DNA of 64,000 nucleotides from Pleurotus ostreatus/Saccharomyces cerevisiae fusant (Eukaryota; Opisthokonta), in the NCBI GenBank assembly GCA_024196135.1, contig JAMQCK010000084.1:1-64000 (forward strand). The letters run 5' to 3'. Shown piece after piece: positions 47,667-59,674 of the stretch. Each line of letters starts with the position of its first letter. Position 1 is the stretch's first letter. The position numbers were made by a program, and so were the translations under genes. Below the pieces are notes generated by a model. That model was not told where the DNA came from and did no database searches. It was given only the letters and a program-made list of their open reading frames with translations.

Positions 47667-47687
47667 CACGTGGATGGATCCCACGTG
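47667..47687. promoter_or_regulatory. paired CACGTG E-boxes before UTP7
   Basis: CACGTG at 47667-47672 and 47682-47687, 15 bases start to start, about 85-105 bases upstream of the UTP7 ATG. CACGTG is the core site of bHLH factors such as Cbf1/Pho4. A function here is inferred from position only. Confidence 0.4.
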
Positions 47688-47770
47688 AGCGCGATCGCTC
47701 TTCAATTTCCGTCACTTGCTGCTTCCATCTACCCCTCCTCCTACTCGTCCTCTCGCCGTTCTCTGCATCA

Positions 47771-49854
47771 ATGGACGCCCTCATAGCAAAAGCAGAGGCT
47801 ATTAAGCCCTCTCAGAGGAAGCGAAAACTCCAAAATGACACGGGGGGCAAGCCCGCGAAGAAAGCCAAGGCATCCGCCGATCCCACCTCCCAGTCCATCG
47901 CCCGAAGCACCAAGCTCCCCAAATCCCTCGACCCCAAGTCTGAAGAGCTACCTGCCGGCGTGAAGACACACCATCACATTGCGAACAAGAAATTACGCGC
48001 GGAGCTCGATCGGACGGCGGCGAATAATGCGCGATCGCGCGCGTTGGCGGAGGATGCGGAGTTCTTGCTGACGGGGGAAGGTGGGCAGATTGAGGTGGAG
48101 GACGCGATGGAGAAGACATGGCGGGTGGGGCAGAACGAGATTGCAGAAGGGGCGGGGCAGGAGGCGGCGAAGGGGAGGAGGGAGATGAAGCTGGATGGGG
48201 GGCCGTATGTGTCGAGGTATACGCGGAATGGGAGGTGCGTGGGTTCTTGGTGGATGTTCAAGTACTTGCTGACGGGGCGCAGGCATCTTGCGATAGCGGG
48301 ACGGACAGGTCATGTCGCGTCTTTCGACTGGCAGACGGGCCAATTGCATACGGAGCTGCAACTGCGAGAGACATGTCGAGATATAACGTGCGTGATCTGT
48401 TATGGGGCCCAGGGCGACGCTCACATCTACACAGCTACCTGCACGACCACTCACACTTTGCCGTCGCGCAGAAGAAATACGTCTACATCTACGATCGCGA
48501 TGGCGTCGAATTGCACTGCCTGAAGTCACACGTCGAGCCAACACGATTAGAATTCCTCCCCTTCCACTGGTTACTGGCATCGGTCGTGAGTTTCTGCGCA
48601 TATATGCGCCCTTTGCACATCTCACACTCATCAGGGCAATGCCGGATACCTCAAGTACCAAGATACATCGACAGGCCAGCTGGTGGTTGAGCATCGCACG
48701 AAGCTCGGTGGCTGCCAGACCATGACGCAGAATCTACACAACGCTGTGATTCATCTTGGCCACCAGAACGGCACCGTCACCCTCTGGACGCCCAATTTGC
48801 CTCACCCTGCCGTCCAGCTCCTCGCGCATCTGGGGCCTGTCGTGGGCTTGAGCGTCGATCCGAACCAGGGCGGCCGTTATATGGCGACTGCTGGGAAGGA
48901 CGGCACTGTCAAGGTCTGGGACTGCCGCAATTGGAAGGGCGCAGTACGAGAATGGAGCGCACGAGCCGGCGGCGGACCCGTCGAATGGAGTGCCAAGGGC
49001 TCCCTCGCCGTCGCCTCCGGCGGCACCGTCAACATATACAACGCCCCCGCCATCTACACCCCCCTTCACACCCGCGCACCCCCACCGCTCTTCCTCACCC
49101 ATCCCGTCCCCCACCGCCCGCTCCTCTCCCTCCGCTTCGCGCCCTACCAAGACATCCTCACCATCGGGCACGCCGCTGGTCTCTCCAGCATCCTCGTCCC
49201 GGGCTCCGGCGAGCCCAACTTCGACAGCGCGGAGGCGGATCCGTTCGAGAACAAGAAGGCGCGCCGCGAGCGCGAGGTCAAGGGCCTGCTCGACAAGCTG
49301 CAGCCGGACATGATCACGCTCGACCCCGAGTTCGTGGGCTCGTACGCACCGGCGGGCAAGGGCGGCTCGGGGCCCACGCTCGACCACAGCGCGAGCTCGG
49401 TGCCGTTCGCGCGACTGCCGCGCATGGAGCGACTGCGGCTGCAGGGGAAGGTGGACGAGACGGAGGTACCCGGGAGCGACGAGGAGAGCGGCGGGGAGGA
49501 GGTGGACGAGGAGACGCGGAAGCAGCGGCGGGAGGAGAAGGAAAAGAAGATGCGCGGGAAGGGGAAGAGTCTGAAGCGGTGCGTTGTGAAGTTTTTCGGT
49601 CTCGCTGGGTTCGTTGGTGCTGATTCACCTCGCAGCTACTTGCGCAAGCATCGGAAGAACGTCATCGACCCGACTACGGTAAGCAGGGCTTCGGGTCGTC
49701 AGCCGTGCTTCGTTTGCTCATATTTTGGCAGATCGCAGTGCGCGCGAAGCTGGAGAGGGAGCGCGCAGAGGAAAAGAAGGCTGCTGCCATCGCCCGTGGG
49801 GAGCTCGAGACCCAGAAGCCCTCCGCACTGGACCGCTTCAAGCGACCAGCGTAA
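47771..49854 (+). CDS. UTP7: U3 snoRNP protein Utp7 (WDR46)
   Basis: Joined exons give a WD-repeat protein of the small-subunit processome, needed in the nucleolus for 18S rRNA processing. The N-terminus is basic ([17 protein letters not shown]). [20 protein letters not shown] leads into the propeller, with [56 protein letters not shown] repeats, [20 protein letters not shown] and [20 protein letters not shown]. The family-specific C-terminal block follows: [32 protein letters not shown] and [20 protein letters not shown], then ALDRFKRPA at the stop. The length and order match WDR46/Utp7 closely. The last exon was joined across an intron from about 49680 to reach the stop at 49852-49854; reading straight through instead gives an unrelated tail. 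E-boxes lie upstream. Confidence 0.93.
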
Positions 49855-51972
49855 ACCTTGTTTGCCAGCGGGGTTCAGGTGCGAGCTCGGTGTACCCAAT
49901 GTATCATGTCGTATATACCTTCCGAATCTTCTTGATTGGCCGCACGCCTCAAATTTAGCCCTCCTTGTCCTATGTGCGATGGCTGAACAGTGCTGCCCAG
50001 ATGAGTGCAGCTGTCTTTCGAAAACGTGTACCACGCGCTGCGCCGAGGGCACGCGCGTCAGTACAAGAAGTGAGATTATCTACAAGGTGCGCATGCTTCC
50101 CCAAGTTTCGAAAAGCAAGGCGTGTGAACCGGATACGGCCTGGGGGATATCCGATGGTCCATGGGCGCATCGTCGGACGGGAGCAGGGCTAGCAGGCAGG
50201 CGAGGCGGGGGCACTGCGAGGAGCTCGGACAGGCTTATCATCAGCTCGCCTGCCTTCGGATGGAACTCAGATGAAGCATACGGCCAGCGGCCACCCTCGA
50301 AGCTGGTGAGTGTGGGTCCATAAGCGCTCGCGGGAGCTTATGTATTGGCTGCAGGTGCGATTTAGGCGCCCAAGGGCATCTATCATTCCACGCCGCTACG
50401 GCTAGCCTGCCCGCCGCGTCATCTGCGGGTGGGGCGTGTGATCCGGCGGCGAGAGACCCTGCGACCCTGGGTACGTTCCTGTTGGGCATCGCCTTCGAGG
50501 ACTTCATAAAGGGAGCGCGCCGACAAAGGAACGGGGCCTCGTGTTGCCTCGTGTTTTGTGGCTGTGTCGCGTCGTTCAGGAGGGTTAAAGGTGAATGGCA
50601 GATGGGAAAGTTGTGCCGCTGGCGACTGCTTTCGTCCATTGCTGCAGCGCTGGGTGGAGGCGTTCCTTCGATGATGGATCGCTGGTCATGCTCGATGTTC
50701 TGCCGGCTGCGTTCGTAAGGACCTCCCGCCATTTTCGGAGTGGCAAATGGATTTCCTGGGCAAGGATTTGCGATAGCCTTCCGATGCCCAGCTGGTTGGC
50801 GGAGCTCATAGAACGACATGCATGATTTGCAGCAACCGGAAGCACCTCGTCCTCGCCTATGTTACTCGCGGTAAGATGGTCATTCAATAGACCATTACAC
50901 TTTCTACTGATTTCCGCTCAACAGCCGATGTTTAACTCTTTCGGATGGGCGGTGCTGGTCATGCCGCCCCGCCCCGCGTCCTCCTCCCTTCTGCGCGCGG
51001 CGGGGAATATCGCATCTTCCGTTTGGGCGGCGCAGTCGCACGAGCTCCTCGGAAATGAAGACCGTCTGGGGGGGAACCCAGCTGTGGCGCTGGTGCGCCC
51101 ACTGCGAACATATGCGCGCGAAGCGTCCGGGCCGTGGTCGGCTTCCAGGAAAGGGCAAAGAAGCTTGCCGAGGCTGATGCTTAACAGCTCTTCTCCTTCG
51201 GTGCGGTTGTCTAGTGCGCCGCGAGAGCTGTGTACTGGATGAGCGCATGCGCAGGCGGGCATGGGACCTTGTACAACAAGTCAACGAGGCGAACATGCGA
51301 CTCCCGCCTGGTAGTGTATAGATGGACCCACACCATCAAATCGATTAACAGCAGAACCCGGAGGAACGAGGCTATACCGACGCCGCTAGGGTGGCGGGAC
51401 ACGTGTTGGGTGAGAAGGTACGCCTTTCCGTCGGTGAAGGACGTATGACTCGAGCTCGCTCTCGGTCCCGGGACTGCTGAATGCGAGCTTTTGGGTTGTA
51501 ATATATTCTGAACGTATCTTACAGGCCTACAACATACAGCGATGACTGCGCCACACTTTCTCCTATCCTGCAATGAGTGTGGGCGAGACGTACGGACCAC
51601 ATACAGGCCGGAGGATCGACTCGGGGTGTTGATGCGCAAAGTTTGTGACCTTGTTCCCGTTTTCGGATGCTAACGTTTTCGTGACAATTCACGGAAGCAT
51701 TTGGTGCGGTTTACCTCCGTAAATCGCGGGATCGAGATTGATCGTGCACGTTTATTCCCATGATACAGCACCTCGTCTCGCCGCGTTGCTCCCCCGAACG
51801 CGATTGCAGACAGAAGAGGGTAGTCAGGTCCCCGCTGATGGAATCTTAGGATACTAGGACGGGGCTTCCGCCTGTTCGGCACAGATCTCGGCCTGATGGC
51901 TGCACTGGATGCGTCCCTCAAAGACTCAGAGGGCACGCTCCGAACGCTTCGTCACACCGCCCATCTGCCCTC
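49855..51972. other. 2.1-kb stretch without a recognised gene
   Basis: Frames of up to about 190 codons exist on the minus strand (50241-50819) but overlap others on the plus strand, lack domain signatures and have Ser/Arg/Pro-rich noise composition. I see no RNA gene. Confidence 0.45.
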
Positions 51973-51979
51973 TATATAA
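51973..51979 (+). promoter_or_regulatory. TATA box of the Zn2Cys6 gene
   Basis: TATATAA, 114 bases before the ATG at 52093, in an otherwise GC-rich stretch. Confidence 0.5.
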
Positions 51980-52092
51980 CGGGGCGCGCGCAGCACCCCA
52001 TCTTCATCCGTCCCCCCTCCCATCTACGGGACGACCGACGCGACTACCCACTACTTCCCCGCTATCTCATCTGACACTCGATCGACTGCAAC

Positions 52093-53037
52093 ATGGCCAA
52101 CGGGACTCGCTCGAAAGCAACCTCTTCCAAGCGCAAGGGCGGCGCGAAGGGGAGCAAGGGCGCGCGAGGCAAGGCTTCGCGCTCCCAACCGGCGGCGAGC
52201 CGGTCGAAGACCGGCTGCTATACCTGTAGGATTCGTCGGAAGGTGCGTGCGCCACACTTCGTCTACCTGCCTCGTGTTGATCACTCTTCGCAGAAGTGCG
52301 ACGAGTGCAAGGATGAAGATGGTTCTTGCTCGACGTGCAAACGTCTCAACATTCAGTGCTTGGGCTTTGGAAGGCGCCGCCCTGACTTGCTGAAGGTGGT
52401 TCTCGATCCACCTCCTTGTCCATTGCTAACGTATCTGTTGCTTCTCCAGGACATCGTGGCCGAGTGCCTCCAGCGCATCAAGGACCACCTCGCTCGCTCG
52501 CCGTCTGGCAGGGCTGAGGATATGCTCATCCTCTGCCCCGAGATGATGCAGACCGCCCCCGTTTTCAACACCCCTTCCAATGCTTCCACCGACCTGCAGA
52601 CCCCGAGCCCATGGGCTTTTCATCAGGCGCTCTCGGATGACGCAGGTCCCAGCTTCACTATGTCCCCCTTCTCGCGGGACATGACCATCAAGGCGGAGGA
52701 GACGGGCACGGAGCTCGCCAGCAACATGGGGGCGACCTTCCACGATTGTGTGTCCCCTTCCTCCCGTCTGAGCCCATCTTGCCTCTGACTTCGACCGCTA
52801 GACCCAGTCCAAGGTGAACTCGACTCCTGGATGCCCAAGGGGGAGCCAACGACCCCCGTGTTATCCGCCGATCCATTGATCGACGCGCTGCAGGGCCTCG
52901 GGCCCAGCGTGGAGAACCCCGATATCCTACCGATCTCGGGTTCGGGACACGAGGAGGGGATGCTGTTTGCGTCCCGAGACAACACACTCTCGCGCGGACC
53001 TTCGTTCGAGTTTTCCTCGTGGCTCAACGACCTTTGA
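52093..53037 (+). CDS. Zn2Cys6 binuclear cluster transcription factor
   Basis: Four exons give a protein of about 250 residues. A Lys/Arg/Ser-rich N-terminus (residues 1-40, nuclear signal likely) precedes the fungal Zn2Cys6 DNA-binding domain, CYTCRIRRKKCDECKDEDGS followed by CSTCKRLNIQC, with spacing C-x2-C-x6-C-x9-C-x2-C-x6-C plus one extra Cys. The first intron (GTGCGT at about 52242) falls inside the cluster just after RIRRK. The rest is acidic, Pro/Ser-rich (SPFSRDMTIKAEETGT, PTTPVLSADPLIDAL) and ends GPSFEFSSWLNDL, which resembles an activation domain. There is no fungal-specific middle homology domain, so it is a short type. Target genes cannot be told. It has a clear TATA box. Confidence 0.88.
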
Positions 53038-53396
53038 GACGGCGAAGGTCGACATTCCCTTTTTCCCCTTTTATGCATCATTTTTGGTTTGGTTTCTTTT
53101 GTTGTGTCTTGTTCTCTTGCATTATTCTGTACTATACCTGTCTGCTGTCTCGTCTACATGGACCCTGCTATCCCCCCTGTCTGTATACCATCGCCTACGC
53201 AATAGAATCGTGCGTTTCAAAGGAACTCGTGAGCTGTGATGAGCGTCAAGCTCCTATCGTTCTTGGGCTGTCGGCAAGAACCTATAGCCTATAGCTCGTA
53301 TGTTAGGCAAAGGTAGGAAAATTTCGACAGCTTCTGATCAAGTCCTGATATGAAGTGCATTCTCGGTCTTACCCATCGCAAGGGAGCTCAAGCCAT
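53038..53396. other. shared 3' region of two convergent genes
   Basis: T-rich on the plus strand just after the Zn2Cys6 stop, as expected for a 3' UTR with a polyadenylation region. It also contains the 3' side of IES6. No gene. Confidence 0.5.
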
Positions 53397-54099
53397 TTAC
53401 TTGACGATAGAGTTTACACCACGAGCTGCGCAAAAGAGTCAGCCTGAGTTACCCACCTGCGAAGCACAACGCACCAGAGAGATATTCCTTCGCGGTACTG
53501 GGGGTCTGTGAAGTGAGCATGTCATTAGCTAACCGACTCGACGTTCACAATTCGAAGAGTACTTACCAAACCCTTGATCATCTGGTAAACAGCCTTGTCG
53601 TGGTATCGAAGACCGGTCGCAGGATCCGTATACGGCGCCTGCTATTGTAAGTGCTTGTCCATAAAGAGAGGTACGCGGGAGTCGGACCCACCTCAAGACC
53701 CGTAATGTCACAATAGTGGCCCTGCGGGAGAACGGACGGTGGGGCCTCGATAGAAGCATCTGGCGATGAGTCAGAGGGTGAAATGCAGCAGCAGAAGAGA
53801 GAGAGGCCCCACAGGTGGGAATGTCCTCAGCTAAGGCGGGGGATGCGCCGTCGACGTCCATCTTCTCAGCGCGCAGGCGCTCGAGCTCCACCTTGTCCCG
53901 CTCCCGCTCTTGGTTGAGGATGGCCTTGATGTTCTTCGTGCGCCGGTTTGAGTTCTTGGTATACTTGGGGTTCTTGAATGGCTTTGGGTAGTGCAGGAAG
54001 GAGAGGCGTTCGCCGAGACTCTGCGTGGTGATGGGTGAGCGGGAGAAGCTGCACCTTAAAGATGCTTCTGGACGATGTTCCTTACCGGCCCCCCGTCAT
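53397..54099 (-). CDS. IES6: INO80 chromatin-remodelling complex subunit Ies6 (YL1 C-terminal domain)
   Basis: Minus-strand exons join to about 150 residues: MTGGRFSRSPITTQSLGERL, then SFLHYPKPFKNPKYTKNSNR, RTKNIKAILNQERERDKVEL, PPSVLPQGHYCDITGLEAPY, TDPATGLRYHDKAVYQMIKG and, at the end, YLSARGVNSIVK. The FKNP-Y-K...RRTKN motif and the YL1-C module (HYCDITGLEAPYTDPATGLRYH) identify Ies6, which with Arp5 forms a module of the INO80 nucleosome remodeller in the nucleus. The start at 54097-54099 is supported by splicing after four codons (donor GTAAGG, acceptor GTGCAG), which keeps frame; a longer upstream frame has no ATG. The last two introns are short and restore the conserved ARGVN-IVK ending. 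It is divergent from the VHS-GAT adaptor gene. Confidence 0.9.
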
Positions 54100-54347
54100 C
54101 CTCTTGAACCTGTGCTTTGCGTCTATACCCTTTGGGAGGCCTGATATCTTTAGACACACGATGCTTTTGTGGCACGGCACACTCACATGGTGGTTCGGAT
54201 GCAAGACGAGTGAAGGCGAAGTTCAACTTCGCATCATTTGGGCCGCGCGGCACGTGCCGGCAGACACGTGGCGCTCAGTGAGCCCGAGGTCGCCGCCATC
54301 GTCCGCGACGGTCATAACGCCCGTGCCCTCTAGGGCATTCCTCCAAA
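54100..54347. promoter_or_regulatory. 248-bp bidirectional promoter of IES6 and the VHS-GAT gene, with two E-boxes
   Basis: The start codons of the two divergent genes are 248 bases apart, so they must share this promoter. It contains CACGTG at 54251-54256 and at 54265-54270, 14 bases start to start. No TATA box is evident. Confidence 0.6.
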
Positions 54348-56441
54348 ATGCTGAACAGCCCAACGATGTCGAGCTGGATGCGCACGTCTCCTATCGAGAT
54401 TCTCATCACGCGCGCCTGCGATCCCTCATTACCCGAGCCCAATTACGCGCTACATCTCGAGGTCGCCGAGTATATCAACCAGAAGAAGGCAAACAAGTGA
54501 GTATCGGGTATGCTGAGCGACTGTAGCGGGTAGCTAACGAGGATAAATAGCCCTCGCGAGGCCGCGATGCTCATCGCACGCCTCGCAAATCATAGGAACC
54601 CTCACATCGCCATCCTCGCCCTCGCCCTCCTTGACACGCTTGTCCAAAGCTGCGGCTACCCCTTCCATCTGCAGATATCTACCAAGGAGTTCCTCAATGA
54701 GCTTGTGCGCCGCTTCCCCGAGCGACCGCCGCCATTCCCGGGCCCAGTCATGTCCCGCATCCTCGACCTCATCCAGGGCTGGAAGGAAGGCATCTGCTCC
54801 GAGTCGCGCTGGAAGGACGACCTGGGCAACATCCGCGACATGCACCGCCTGCTCACCTTTAAGGGGTACCGATTCCGGGACACAGGGCGCCAGCCGTCCC
54901 TGGCGAGCGCGTCGGTGAGTGCGCGGCGGGTGCGTTAGGGTGAGCGAGGGCTGATGTGTTTGCTGCGTGCAGAATATCAAGTCGGCGGAGGAGCTCGAGG
55001 AGGAGGATAGGGAGGCACAGTCTGCGAAGCTGCAGGAGCTCATCCGGCGGGGCACGCCGCGCGATCTTGCGGCTGCACAGGAGATCATGAAGGCCCTCGC
55101 GGGCGCGAACCCGGACGCCAAGCCGGATTATCGCGCGCAGGCGCTCACTGACATCAACAAGCTCGAGCAGAAGGTGATCCTGCTGAACGAGATGCTGGAT
55201 AACGCGGATGTCGAGCACGGCGAGCGGTTCGTGGGGGGCGATGTGTATGAGGTGTGTACGTGATCTGCGGTGCGAGGGGGTGAGCTAACCTCTACTGCAG
55301 CAAGTGGCTACTATCCTGCAAAATGCGCGGCCCAAGATCCAGAAGCTGATCAACGAGGCAGAGACGGAGGATTCGGAGTCATTAGGTTCGTTTTGTGTGT
55401 CCACATCGCGTACTTCCCGTGTCCATCAATGTCTTGTACTTCTCCCATCCTTGCTACGTACCCCCTCGTTCACCCCGCGGCATTGCCTCTCCATCCGTTC
55501 CCTCGTATTGCTCGGCTTTGTCATGTTGCTGACTACTGGACCTCGCAGACACCTACCTCCAGATCAACGACCAGATCAACTCCGTGCTCAACCGATACGA
55601 GGCCTACAAGCGCGGAGACTACGAGGCCGCAAAGAACCCCGTACCAGCCGAGCTCGCAGGCAGCTCCCAGTCCAACGGCGGCGCAAATAACGGCATCTCT
55701 CTTATCGACTTCGACGACTCCGCGCCCGCCCCTTCAGGAGGCACCAGCAATGCCGACGATCTCATGAGCCTCTTCGGCTCACCAAGCCCCGCTGCTGCTA
55801 CCACCACCACTACACCAGCCACCGCTTACGCGAACCAGACGCAGACCGCGCAACCGCAGCCGCAGGTCGCGAACAATGGGAAGGGGTACGGCATGGCGAT
55901 GCTCATGGGCAGCGGCGTTGCTGGTGGGCCGCCGTCATCGACGACGCCTCCCGCGGCAATACGGCTGCCGACCAGTCCGAGGCAGAACAGCGGTCCGTCG
56001 CATACGCAGAGCACGCCCGGATCGAGGACACAGTCGCCAGTCGTGTTACCAGGCGCCAGGCAATCGCCGGCGCTCGGTGGTGGGGCGCAACATGCGCAAT
56101 CACCCCTCGCGAGCGGCGCGCCGTCCCCGTACTTCCCGCAGCAGACCCCTGGCTTTGGGCAGCAGAGCCCTGCGTATGGGCAGCAGTGGGGGCAGCAGTC
56201 ACCGTCCGCGTTCGTGCAGCAGCCGCAGTTCGGCCAGCAGCCACAATTCCAGCCGGGCACGTTCGGGCAGCCGCCAGCTTTCGCCCAGCAGCCGCCGGCG
56301 TATGCCCAGCAGCAAGCACAATCACCCTTCGCGCAAGGATCCCCGATGCCTGGTACCCCTTCTGCGGCACCAGCGCCGGCGGCGGCGCCTCAGCAGCCTC
56401 AGCAGAAGGACCCGTTCGCGGACTTGGCGGGATTGTTCTAG
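54348..56441 (+). CDS. VHS-GAT domain trafficking adaptor (GGA type)
   Basis: Joined exons give about 520 residues. The VHS domain comes first: PIEILITRACDPSLPEPNYA, LEVAEYINQKKANNPREAAM, HIAILALALLDTLVQSCGYP and FHLQISTKEFLNELVRRFPE. It is followed by a GAT three-helix bundle (AQSAKLQELIRRG, ALTDINKLEQKVILLNEMLD, ATILQNARPKIQKLINEAET, TYLQINDQINSVLNRYEAYK). Then comes an acidic ISLIDFDD box and a long Gln/Pro/Ser-rich disordered tail with repeated FGQQP/AYGQQ units, ending KDPFADLAGLF, which may bind clathrin or adaptors. GGA proteins sort ubiquitinated or receptor cargo from the trans-Golgi to endosomes in an Arf-dependent way. No gamma-ear domain is seen, so a TOM1-like assignment is an alternative. 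The ATG at 54348 is used; 54366 is a second option. Confidence 0.87.
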
Positions 56442-56871
56442 TGCTTTTGTTTGTATATATATTGTTTTCGCTCAGATAATGTTCATGGAATGCGCTGGCT
56501 GTTTCGTAGACTTTTCAGTATGGGAGGATTGTAGGGGGAGGAACACCGAGGGCGAAGGGCGATGTTGTGATGTCGTTGTTCACTCTGTACCATGAAAAAT
56601 ATTGCGGTCGGCAGCCATAGCGTCCAGAAAGGGGTATGAGGCCTTGAAGCTGACTTGAGCGCAGTACAAGAAAACAGTTGGCTGGAGTACACCTTGAACG
56701 CTGGCGCTGAGAGGGGGAGCCTGTACCGTACCCCAAGCACGTGGAATCTCGATCGGCGATCGCCCATCAAGCAATTGTTGGATCGCGCTGCCTCCGTCTA
56801 CGCGATCCCCCTCACAGTCGTCCCACCAACGACTCTTCCCCATCCTCTAGAACATTCTTCAACACTTGAAT
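56442..56871. other. PUF6 promoter region
   Basis: No gene. A CACGTG site lies at 56738-56743, about 130 bases before the PUF6 ATG. Confidence 0.45.
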
Positions 56872-59296
56872 ATGGGCGCCTCAGAGAACAAGAAGCGCGC
56901 AGCGGCGTCGCAGGGCGGCCCTGCATCGAAGAAGGTGCATCTGGACAAGGACTCGCGCAAGTCGAAGGACTTCAAGGGCAAGAGCGCGCTGAAGGGCAAG
57001 GGCACACAGCACGGGAAGTCGGGGAAGGGCACTGCTACCACATTGAAGAAGACACAAAAGAAGGAGGTCGATGCTCCCGCTGCGAAGCGGAGAAAACCTG
57101 TGACGGCGACTAGCGAGCCGTCCGACGAGTCGGAGGACGACGAGGATCTCGCAAGCGAGGGGAAGGAGATGGAGGAGGATGTTGATATGGAAGGGGATGA
57201 GGGTGCTGAGGACGATGCCATGGAAGGAGTCGTAGAAGCCGACGACTCTGCGCCCAATCCCAAGGATCCAGAGGGTGAGTCTTCCCCCCCCCTCCCTCCT
57301 ACGCATTTATGCTAACCTCCCCTTAGCCGTCCGCGAAGCGCGCAAAGCCCAAAAAGCCGTCACTGCACAGCGCAAGGCCTCCAAGCCGCACGCCTCGCTC
57401 ATCGCGCAGGCGAAGGCTGTTTGGGCGCAGGCCCGGCGCAAGAACATCACGCCCAAGGAGCGCCAGCAGGCGATCCGCGAGCTCATGGACGTCATCCGCG
57501 GCCATGTGAAGGAATTGGCGAACAAGCACGACGCGAGCCGAATTGTGCAGACGGCGGTGAAGTACGGGAGTGCGGCGGATCGGGACACGATTGCGGGTGA
57601 GCTGATGGGGAGCTTCAAGGAGTTGGCGCAGAATAAGTACTCGAGGGTGAGTGCGATGTTTGTGTGTAGGCGAAGCGGGATACTTATGGTGATGTTCTTC
57701 ACAGTTCCTCGTCACGAAGCTCGTCCGTTTGTGTCCCAAACGCCGCGCCGCGATCTTGCGCGAGTTCCAGGGACACGTCCTGCGCCTCCTTCTTCATCGC
57801 GAAGCGAGTGTCGTGCTTGCTGACGCCTTCGAGCTCTACGCGAACGCGGCCGAGCGCGCGATTCTCCTCCGTGACTTCTACGGCAAGGAGGCTGCGCTGT
57901 TCGACGTTGCAGCGGACGCGGATACGGCAAAGGAGGGCCTGTCGGGTGTGCTGAAGGGCGCAGAGGATGCGAAGCGGACGAGGATCCTGACCGCGGTACG
58001 GGAGAACTTGGAGGCAATGTGAGTATCGCTCGTGTATGCGTCGTCGTGCTCATCGCCAACATCGTCCTTCCCAGCTTCAACAACCCTGACAAGGGCGCGC
58101 TCACGCACGCGATTGTCCACCGCGCCCTCTGGGAGTACGTCGCGGCGGTGATCGCCCACCCAGACCGCGCGCTCAGCGAGAAGCTCTACCGGGAGGCCTT
58201 CGACATGTGCCAGGACACGCTCGCGGAGATGGTGCACACGAAGGACGGCTCGCGCGTCGCGCGCGAATTTCTGGCGCGCGGCTCGGCGAAGGACCGTAAG
58301 CAGATCATCAAGCACCTGAGCAAGCACGTCATCCCGATGTGCACAGACGAGGACGCGCAGCTGGTGCTCTTCACCGCGGTGGATGTGGTGGAGTCAGTTT
58401 CACGTATCCTGCTCTTTGAGGCGTAGCTAATTGTCCTCCAGTGATACAAAACTGCTCGCCAAATCCCTCATCGTGCCCATCACTGCCGACGCGAGCACGC
58501 TGGCTACGTCCACTGCTGGCCGTCGGGCGCTGCTGTACCTCCTCGTGCCACGGTCGAGAAGGCACTTCACGCCCGCCCAAATCAATACGTTAGCGGAGAC
58601 GGACGGGGTGCGCGACGGTACTGAGGGTCAGGAGGGCACGAGCAAGAAAGCAGTGGACGTGCGGCAAACGGAGGTACGGCAGGCAGCGAGCCAGGGCCTT
58701 CTGGACTGGGTAAAGGAGAACGGGGAGGATGCGATCCGGGAGACGGGCCAATGCGTGCTGGTCGGGGAGATCGTGCTGGAAGCGGAGGGAGGTGAGTGGC
58801 ATGTTCTCACAAGACTGACAATAACATTTGCTAACACTCGGTCCCCGCTACAGACAAATCCGCCGCCACAACGACCCTGCTACGCGCCGTCAGCGCACCA
58901 TACCCCGCCGCCGAGGACGCCCCGCCACACGTCATCGACCTCCCACATGCAGCGCGATTGTACAAAACGCTCCTGCAGGGCGGGCACTTCAACCACGGCA
59001 AGGGTGCCGTCGAGCCCTCGCCGCGCTGGGACGCGAAAGAGTTCGCCGTGCGCTTTATGGAGGCGATTGCGCCTAGTGAGGGAGCCTCAGACGATACCGA
59101 TGCGCCATGTCCTGCGATTGCGATGTGCACGCGCGGGGCGCGCGGGGGCGCGTTCGTGATCGCGGAGCTGCTGGGTGCTCTGCCGGAGGTCAAGCGCAAG
59201 GAGGTCGCGGGGTGGTTTACGAAGGCGGTAAGGAACGAGATTGAGGCGGGTGAGGGGAAGGGAAAGGGTTTGTTGCTGGAGAGGTTAGGGAAGTAG
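56872..59296 (+). CDS. PUF6: Pumilio-family ribosome biogenesis protein Puf6
   Basis: Exons starting at the ATG 56872 give roughly 660 residues. A Lys-rich N-terminus (ENKKRAAASQGGPASKKVHL) and an acidic stretch (SDESEDDEDLASEGKEMEED) are followed by Puf/CPL repeats: KHDASRIVQTAVKYGSAADR, NKYSRFLVTKLVRLCPKRRA, HREASVVLADAFELYAN, HRALWEYVAAVI and HTKDGSRVAREFLARGSAKD. A C-terminal CPL region then runs RRALLYLLVPRSRRHFTPAQ to RGARGGAFVIAELLGALPEV. Puf6 binds RNA in the nucleolus, promotes 60S subunit maturation and in yeast also represses ASH1 mRNA. The first intron follows NPKDPE, before AVREARKAQK. The reading frame is clean to TAG at 59294-59296. It is convergent with the mtRF1 gene. Confidence 0.93.
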
Positions 59297-59674
59297 AGCG
59301 AGAGACGAGTTATTTGTCCATAATTTCATTGTCACGTTTCCCGAGCCTGATACGAAGAACAAGTGCATTGTTTTCGCGAGGCAAGCATGAGATTAAGTGC
59401 CGTATATTTGTCCTCAGGTCTTTGATTCTTAGTCGGAGAACGATCTTTTCTATGTGTCTACGCCTGCGCGCGTGCAACCCAAGCATCGGGCTTGTGCACA
59501 AACCGCTACTCTCGATTGCAAGATCATTCACGGCGAGATGGCAACGTCGAACGTTGGGCCCAGAGCTGAGATTCGGGTCTCCGTACCATTATCGGGCGCG
59601 CTTGCTGCCTCTGCGTGCATACAAGTATGTGCGGGCGGTTGGGTAGATCGCATGTGTGCTCCTTGCTGCCCTCC
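59297..59674. other. shared 3' region of PUF6 and mtRF1
   Basis: AT-richer sequence between convergent genes; no gene seen. Confidence 0.5.

Noticed and set aside
50241..50819. 192-codon minus-strand frame
   Set aside because: Overlaps plus-strand frames of similar length, has low-complexity noise composition and no recognisable domain or splice context.
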